Of a stretch of 64,000 bases of DNA, positions 56,692 to 64,000 are shown one piece after another. Position numbers and translations under genes: made by a program. The stretch's first letter is position 1. Every line of letters starts with the position of its first letter. Origin of the DNA: Solanum dulcamara (taxonomy: Eukaryota; Streptophyta; Magnoliopsida; Solanales; Solanaceae); the NCBI RefSeq assembly GCF_947179165.1, contig NC_077248.1, positions 46,650,232 to 46,714,231 on the forward strand, written 5' to 3'. The notes beneath the pieces were generated by a model that was not told where the DNA came from, made no database searches, and saw only the letters and a program-made list of their open reading frames with translations.

Positions 56692-59305
56692 TGTCACAAC
56701 CTGATTTCTCAAGTTGTGATGGTACATACCATAATCCACTGGTAGGTAAGCCAAACTCATAACCCAAAACTGCTATTAATGGGTATATGGGTGGAGAATA
56801 AATAATAAAAGGGAAGAAAAATAGAAATAATATAAGGCAAGCCAAAAATATATAAGAAAAATGAATCTCTCCCATAACCAGGAACTCACTAGCACAGAGC
56901 CACTAACAAAATACAGATGAGTACAAGTCTAAACGTGGACCAAAAATATAAATACAATACTGGCTAGTCTAAAAAAACATAAGACATGCCCAAGTGAAGG
57001 AGACAGAAATTATCTAAAAATGGGAAGTGCTCACCCTAGTCTCCGTATCAAAACTACACCAAGCTCGATCTATCAACGATGGTAGCTGATGGTCAGATAT
57101 ATATGGCAAAGGTAGATGTAGATTATAGTATGAGTACTATATATAAGGTACTCAGTAGGAATCATAGGACGACTAAGCAAGAAAGGTAAAAAAAATATGA
57201 AAAAGAAGAACAAACTCAACAAAAGTCATAATATAATGTCAAAGGTAAGGAAAAGTATCATTAACAAAGATAGGCTAAAATAAGATAAGGGATCTATACT
57301 AATTACACCCAACTAGGCTCATTAAGCCCCGTTAGGACATACGTGCATAATTTAAAGTAAAACTCGAGTGAACCCCCATAGATCCACCGAGTACACAAAA
57401 TAACTACGCTAAAGAAGGTAAGATCTAGGGCTCTTTAAAAGTGAATGCCCTAGGGATGAAGCCTGAGCCTATAACCCTGGATACTCATCTAATTTGACAA
57501 TATGGTAGAGGCAGGGCCTATAACCCTGATACTTACCATAAATGGCCAACTCAATAGAGGTAGGGCTAGCACATCGAACCTCTGTTAGAAATAATGAATC
57601 AGTAAAGGTAGGGCCTGTACCTCGATGCTCTATATAAGTAGTGAATTTGTAGAGGCAGGTCCTGTACCTCGATGCTCCATACAAGTATCTAATCAAGATA
57701 CTAATCTAACTCCTTCTTCTAGCAGATGCCAAGTAAATCACCCAAATCTCTCTTTCCTTAGCAAGTAAAGGCAACAAATAGATAAAGTACAATGTCCATA
57801 GATCTACTTCCATAAATAACCAACTCATCATATACACTTAGGCTTCAATCAGAACTGAAACAAGCCGAACACAAGGTCTACAAACACCGATGAATCCCGA
57901 AATTCCCAAACATTGGAATGTATGGATAAGGTTTTCATGGGAGCATAGTTACTATTTATCTAATGCCAATATACCAGATTTTAGGCTGTTATGCCATTCT
58001 ATAAGTATCTAAGCCCATCGAAGCGATATCGGGGCATCTAAAGTAAGTTTCTACTAACTTACACTAAGGCCAACATACATCGTAGTACCAATAATATGAG
58101 ACAGAAACTGATAAAAGAACCACCAAATAGAAACAACGGTCATATGCTTTCTATACCCATAATACCCAAAATAGGACATAAGACATGATTTCTACCCTAA
58201 GACATGTAAATAACCTACCAAACCCTAAATTCCAACAATTTCAATATATTTTCCCACAATCCAGCTCAATCTAAAGAAATAAAAGTCGTTGCCTACTTGT
58301 AGGCCAATCGCGCATGCTCCAAATAACCTTTCAGAGACTTTCCTATTCGAATGGCCTATGAACACTGTCACGCTATCAAAAATATAATCACAATGTCATT
58401 ATGGTCATTTAAAATCATAAGAAATGGAAATGGATTAATTTTCAGGGCTAAAATTGGGAAAAGTGGGACCTTCATCGGGAATTCTAGAACAAACCCACAT
58501 AATGTTCCTTACAGCTCCCCTAACTTTTACCCTAAATTAGGGCACAATCCAAGGCCCAAAATCGATAAAATTTAGCTCAACAAGAAAAATATTTTATTTC
58601 GAAAAATAAATGTATGGCAACAACTATTTACAGAAACATTACCAAAACGAAGCCTCAACAGCCAAAACTAATCACACCACAATGATCCTCATGAAAAACC
58701 CCACAATTTAGATTTTTGAATCGCTAAATTCAGATCTATATTGGCAAAGAAATCACTTTCCAAAGTTAAACAAAATTCTAGTCCGAAAAATAACTAATGC
58801 AGCAGCAAAAACAACTATTTTACCTCAAATGAAACTCAATATAGACCCAAGTTCAAACCTAATGAGTCTCAAAGCCTCGGGATTCGAACGAAAGGTCATT
58901 CTAGACCAAAATTGATATTTCAATGCTAACCTCACTGTTACAACTTTATCCAAGCGTGTTTTCCAAAAATGGTCAACCGCTGGCCAATTTTCAAATCTAA
59001 AATGCTAAATATGGTTTAAACTCGCACTAAAAACCCCGAGATTCGAGTCAACCACCCTTCTAGCATAATTTTTCCATTCTGGAGTTGATGGAACTGTCAG
59101 AAATCCATTTTGAAACTGTTTTTCTTACTTTAACTCGAAAATCACTTTTCAAATTATAAGCATTCCAATACGAAAATCTACACAAAATCCAAACAAATAG
59201 CCAAGGAACCCGCCAGCAGGTCATAAATGAACTGGTTCACCATAGGAATGATCTAAATGAAGAAAGACAAGCATTATAAGGAAAATGACCTTGAGGGTCA
59301 TTACA
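56692..59305 (-). mobile_element. 3' LTR of chromovirus F2 (about 2.6 kb)
   Basis: It starts TGTCACAACCTGATTTCTC and ends GAGGGTCATTACA (minus strand: TGTAATGACCCTC, a good LTR start). The sequence beyond 59305 is the tail and chromodomain of F2, so this is its 3' LTR. It is related to LTR F1 at both termini and in phrases such as CATAGGACGACT, but it is clearly diverged and 0.8 kb shorter. It contains a minisatellite at 57465-57690. Confidence 0.75.
57465..57690 (-). repeat. 48-bp minisatellite in LTR F2
   Basis: Units begin at about 57465, 57514, 57562, 57610 and 57658, with GGGCCTGTACCTCGATGCTC or GGGCCTATAACCCTGAT, then a variable AT-rich part, then GTAGAGGCA. It occupies a place in the LTR comparable to the 50-bp array of element C, but with a different sequence. 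Confidence 0.85.
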
Positions 59306-60420
59306 AAATCCACTACTAAAAAAACTTTTGTCTACAAAAGTAAAGACAAGGATATGCCAGGATGCTCAAATAAGCTAGGGAATTTCTCCCGCATCTCCTA
59401 CTTGGTCTCCTAGGTAACCTCCTCGATCAAAAAGTGTCACCATTGGACCTTAACCATAAGGATGGACCTGGAACGAAGTTGGCAAACATCTTTGGCTAAT
59501 ATAGCAACCATCTCCTTAATAAAGATCAAACGATCGTCCAACTAAACAGAATCATACTGAAGCATATGGGACTCATTTGGGATGTACCGGTGTAACATAG
59601 AAAACTGGAAAACTTGATGTATTTCCAAAAATGATGGCGATAGAGCCAACTCATAAACAACCTCGCCAACTCTCCTCAGGTCCTCAAATGACCCAATATA
59701 CCTGGTGCTAAGCTTACTTTGCTTAACGAATCTCATCATACCCTTCAATGAAGACACCCATAAGCATACTAGATCTCCAACCTTAAAATACAAAGGAAGA
59801 TACCTATGATCAACATAACTCTGCTGTCTACTCTGAGTTGTCCTCAACCTATCCTGAATCAACTGAACCCTGTCTAAGGTCTACTAAAGTAAATTTGTGT
59901 TGTGCGGTCTAGGCCATGAGGACTAAAACCATCCATAGGGATGTGATAGTGCCTACCATATATGGCCTCAAATAGGGCCATCTGAATGATAGAGTGGTAG
60001 CTGTTATTGTACGCAAACTCCACTAAGGACAACAACTGATACCACTAACCACCAAACTTCAATACACATTCTTGTAACATGTCCTCTAGGACCAGGATAG
60101 TAAATTTTGATTGGCCATCGATCCATGGATGAAATGCAATGCTAAGATGAACTTGGTTGCCCAACTCTCTCTAAAAAGCTCCCTAGAAATAGATAGTAAA
60201 CTTGACCCCCTATCTGATCTGATAGATATCGGTACGCCGTGAATATGGACTTTTTCCTGAATATAGACATGAGCTAGACGCTCTGCACTAAAAGTATACC
60301 AAACTATAAAGAAGTGTGCTAACTTGGTCAATCAATCAATAATGACCCAAACACTATCACTACCTCAAAAAGTCCGACATAACCGCATCACAAACTCCAT
60401 GGTGATATGCTCTCATTTCT
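59306..60420 (-). pseudogene. F2 integrase and chromodomain, broken
   Basis: Minus strand. The integrase core is at 60331-60086 (ERLAHVYIQEKVHIHGVPIS, then SIRSDRGSSLLS with the central SDRG Asp kept). The C-terminal module is at 59862-59542 (QSYVDHRYLPLYFKVGDLVC, WVSSLKGMMRFVK, KLSTRYIGSFEDL, FSMLHRYIPNESH). The chromodomain remnant is at about 59520-59370 (RSILMVKVQW, stop, HFLIEEVT, stop, EMREKFPSLFEHP). The order matches Tekay/Del elements, where the chromodomain ends the polyprotein. Stops interrupt all modules. Confidence 0.88.
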
Positions 60421-62011
60421 ACTAAAAATAGGTAATCTCTGAATTACCCCACCAGACCAATGATGCTCAGCCTTTACCTATTGGCAACTCTAACAATGAG
60501 GGACGTATTCAGCTATATATATCCTCATATCATACCACCAGTAGTATTGTGTTAAGTAGCAATACATCTTTATGGTGCCCAAATGAATACAATATCTAGA
60601 ATTATGGTCATCGTGAGGGATCAACTAAATAAAATCTCCCATACTCCCCACCTTATGGTTCAAGGTGTCTACTACTATGTTCGCCTTTCCTTGATGATAG
60701 AGAATAGAGATGTCATAATCCGCTAAAAGCTCAATCCAATGCCGCTGTCTAGAAATAAGGTCCATCTTGCTCATAATGTACTGTAGTCTATGATCATTTG
60801 TATGTATCACACAATGGACCTCGTATATGTAATGCCTCCATATCTTGAGCGTGAAAACTACTGCCACCAAGTCTAGATCTTGTGTGGGGTAGTTTCGCTC
60901 ATGCACCCTCAACATAAGCAATAACTCGTCCCTACTGCATTAGAACACACCCAAAACCTATACTAGAAGCATCATAATATACTGAAAAAGCTCTCATCCT
61001 TCACTAAATGAGTCAGGATAGGAGCGGTGGTAAAACACTCTTTCAGACTTTGAAAAATCGACTCACACTCCTCAGACAACACAAAAGGGACATTCTATCA
61101 GGTCAAACGGGTTAATGGTTTTGTAATAGTGGAAAAACCCTCGATAAAGCGCCTGTAATAACCAGCCAATTTGATGAAGCTTCGAATCTCTAAAATAGAT
61201 GTAGGCCTAGACTAAGTAAAAATAACCTTAATATTTTTCGAATCTACCATGATACCCTCCTTGGAAACTACATACCCCAAAAATGTCATTGACTCCAACC
61301 AAAATATGCACTTCAATAACTTGGCATAAAGCTACTAATCCCTCAAAGTATAGAGCACCACCCTCATATATTGTGTATGCTCTTCTCTACTCTACGAGTA
61401 TACTATCATATCATCAATGAATACAATCAAGAAGAAGTCAATATAAGGCCAAAATACTCGAATCATAAGGTCCATAAAGGCTGTTGTGGCATTAGTACGA
61501 CCGAAATACATCACCAGGAACTTGAAGTGGCAATAACGAGTCTGAAAGGTAGTCTTAGGAATGTCGATAACTCTAATCCTCAAATACTGGTAGACAAACC
61601 TCAAATCAATCTTAGAAAACATGGAAGGACCCTAAAGCTCGTTGAACAGATCATCAATGCAAGGTATGGGGTAACGATTATTCATCATCACCTTATTTAG
61701 CTGCCTATAGTCAACACACATCGGTATAGTCCCATCTTTCTTCTTGAAAAACAGGATAGGATCACCCCATGGTGACATACTCAAACAAATAAAGCCCTTA
61801 CCTAGGAGATCCCCAAGATTAGTATTGAACCCCAAAGCTCTATGTGAATTATACGGTAAGCTAGAATAGAAATGGGCTTAGTGCCCATCTCTAAGTCAAT
61901 GGCAAAGTCAATATCCCTCTCTGCAGTTAGGTCGGGTAGGTCTGTAGGAAAGACATCAATAAACTCTTGGACCATAGGAACTGAATCAATAGAAGGAGCC
62001 TCACTTGACAC
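60421..62011 (-). pseudogene. F2 reverse transcriptase and RNase H, broken
   Basis: Minus strand. The protease-RT linker is at 62011-61850 ([33 protein letters not shown]). RT fingers are at about 61790-61640 ([49 protein letters not shown]). The palm is at 61622-61392 ([34 protein letters not shown], catalytic FIDDMIVYS close to 61395-61420). RNase H is at 60921-60625 (ERNYPTQDLDLVAVVFTLKI, NDHRLQYIMSK, RHWIELLADYDISILYHQGK). The catalytic Asp pair of RT is kept, but frameshifts occur between the frames and in the RT-RNase H connection (60930-61390). An HHCC zinc region between RNase H and integrase is only faintly visible. Confidence 0.88.
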
Positions 62012-63060
62012 ATCTCATACATAAGCTAAGTAAGTGAAGCACTCAAAAGAAACTAGGCGCCGAACTCACATAAAGGATATATTCCCCATTTGATGAAAGG
62101 CTAGAAGTACCCTACCACAAGATCGAGGAATCCCAGGCATAGCTAAGGTAATGGTCTTGGCATAATAGTCCAAAATTGTATGATGAAAAGAAAGCCAATC
62201 CATGCTCAGTATAACATCAAAGTCCAACATATCAAATAGAATAAGGTCATCCTAAGTCTCATGCCCCTTAATAGTCACCACACAAGATATACATACCTGA
62301 TCCACTACTAAAATAATCCCTTACCTAGGTCTAAATATGCTATGGCACCTCTAGTGGCTCATAAATACCCACACGAGGAGCAAAATATATAGACAGATTA
62401 GAATACATGGAACCTATATCAAATAAATCTGAAGTAGTCTACGGACATATAAGGATAGTACCTATGATGACATCATTTGATGCCTCAACCTCTACCCTAG
62501 ATAGAGAAGCATAAAAATGGTGTTGTCACCTACTCTATGTACATATAACCTACCACCCAAACTGCCTCCTCGAAGACCTCTGCGAATACCCTACATACCA
62601 TCGCCATAATTCCATGGCTCCTTTCCACTTCCTTGGCCCTGACCCTGATTTCTGCCTCTAGTTGGAGGTTGTACTGCTCCCAACAATCTAGCTTGGCTGG
62701 GCACTCTCTGGACAAGTGTTCTAGTGAAGCACAATTAAAACAACATAAAGTTGAACGTCTTATAATAACCCAACCATGATAGAAATAAAGCAAACATGAT
62801 CCCCTCAAGCCCTGCCCTACAGTGGAACCCCCAAACGGGGCTTACTATCTTCACGTGCTAGCAGGACTGCCAAAACCAGCCGATTGGACTAACCTTGCTT
62901 GTATCTATCATGCTGGAACCACTGTTAGGGCCTTACATAAATATCTTGGTCCCTAGACTAGGACCCACTGAAGCTACTCTGGCACCTGACCCTATTATCG
63001 TTGCCCCTTGGGCCTGGCCATGAATAAACTCTATAGTATGGTCATGGTCCAACGATGTTA
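62012..63060 (-). pseudogene. F2 protease and gag C-terminal part, broken
   Basis: Minus strand. A CCHC zinc knuckle, CFNCASLEHLSRECP, is at 62742-62701 with all four metal ligands in C-x2-C-x4-H-x4-C spacing. A Gln/Arg-rich spacer to the protease follows. The protease region (about 62480-62060) is recognisable only in scraps (FAPRVGIYEP at about 62380). Gag upstream of the knuckle runs to about 63060 (VPELLQWVLV- and GQR-rich scraps) and then ends abruptly at unrelated sequence. The capsid half of gag, the leader and the 5' LTR are not in the window. Confidence 0.7.
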
Positions 63061-64000
63061 GGAAAAAGTGATGATACACTAAAATTACACCTCCCTAAAG
63101 AATTATAAAGTAATCATTGACCAAATATTGAACCTAATAAAGGTTAGGGTCGATCCCACAAAGAATATGGTTTAGACTTAGATTTATTGTTTATTATTTT
63201 TTTAGTAATTAATTCATTTTCGTAAAGAAAGGAGGAATTTTATGAACTAATTAACAAATCAAATAACAAGTACCAATTGACAAAGTAACAATTTAATATG
63301 GTTTAAATCAATATGAAGTAAAACTAGGTTTTATGTGTTCCCCACGAATCCTTAACTATGTGGACCTTTTTTATTAGTAATCCTTTTCTTGTGTGTTATA
63401 TATAAAATTGGTACGTTAATTTCACCAAGTCCTTGATCCGGCAAATAAGTGAATTTTACTATGCAACTTTGTAATATCCCCTAAAAACGTTGTATACGAT
63501 GTTTCAATTTTTGCCTAAACATGATACAGTCTCTGTATTTTGGTCATAACTTTTCATAGAAATATCCAAATTGAGTGATTCAAATTTCTGAGTAACCAAA
63601 AGATCATTACCTACAACTTTTATGAATACCATATTTTAAGATTCGGAGGTTAAGTAGGTCAAATAAATTAATCTTTGTAAGGTAGGATGCTGTTACGAAA
63701 ATGAGTGTTTATAGAAGAAAAATCATATCTCACTGTAGGTTTATCCAAATTGGTTGATTCTTGAACGATATGAAACTAGACTTCCATATCTACAATTCTT
63801 ATGAAGACACCAAATCCTAATAAGGAATTTATCTTATTCAAACGCAGCTCCCAAAAAGAGTATTCTATCAAAGATAACTCATTTCACCTACCATAGAAAG
63901 ATCTAGATACATTTGACATCACTCATGACATAAATTGTCCTCCATTTAACATCATCCATGACATCAATATATTCCACTAAATTTTCAGATTTTTATTTAT
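63061..64000. other. Unassigned repeat-like sequence at the window end
   Basis: It begins near TGATACACTAAAATTACACC and includes GGTTAGGGTCGATCCCACAA, a phrase I associate with plant LTR or transposon ends but cannot place. No coding frame. It truncates the F2 gag, so it is a later insertion or a rearrangement junction. Confidence 0.3.

Noticed and set aside
49919..59305. F1 and F2 LTRs as the two LTRs of one element
   Set aside because: They are clearly diverged, differ by 0.8 kb, both have the purine-tract side on the right, and no primer site is found next to 56692.

Overview
The window reads as repeat-dense nuclear DNA of a flowering plant. It is probably from the nightshade family (Solanaceae), because the long chromovirus LTRs with TGTCACGACCC-type ends look like those common there; that family call is inference from memory. 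No intact host gene could be supported. Nearly all interpretable sequence is transposon-derived, mostly Ty3/gypsy chromoviruses of the Tekay/Del type. There is also one Ty1/copia element, one LINE, one hAT-like DNA element, and a block of organellar DNA present twice. All coding regions are broken by stops and frameshifts.

Left third (1-23840): an old minus-strand chromovirus, element A. Its 3' LTR reaches from before the window to 5262, followed by a purine tract (read on the minus strand) and a decayed internal region with integrase and chromodomain remnants (5277-9249). A 5'-truncated LINE on the plus strand interrupts it (about 9250-12800). The leader follows (12900-13387 and 20293-20397), with an initiator-Met primer site at 20382-20393, and the 5' LTR is 20398-23840. 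A second, diverged LTR (element B, 13388-20292) sits inside A's leader. LTR B carries about 3.8 kb of organellar DNA (plastid atpI, rpoC2 and trnN pieces in probably mitochondrial sequence). The same organellar DNA, with flanking LTR sequence, occurs at 1-4729 with about 1% difference, so at least 4.7 kb is duplicated 14.85 kb apart.

Middle (23841-43430): element A lies inside the RT start of another minus-strand chromovirus, D1 (gag/protease 23841-25774, LTR 25917-28032, RNase H/integrase 28033-29640). A plus-strand relative, D2, follows. Its LTR (29705-31062 and 42214-43215) is split by a structurally complete 11.1-kb element C (31063-42208), which has two 3.7-kb LTRs, a CTAAG target duplication, a primer site and a purine tract. 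C and A share the same short internal layout, with no recognisable gag or RT, and look like one non-autonomous family.

Right third (43431-64000): an AT-rich block of degenerate short repeats contains an 84-bp-arm inverted repeat and a broken Ale/Retrofit-type copia element (45144-49768). Then come two diverged minus-strand chromovirus LTRs (F1 49919-53369; F2 56692-59305), a 1.09-kb hAT-like element with 8-bp target duplications (54619-55705), the decayed gag-pol of F2 on the minus strand (59306 to about 63060), and an unassigned repeat to the window end. The relative order of insertions that can be read is: D before A, A before B and the LINE, D2 before C.
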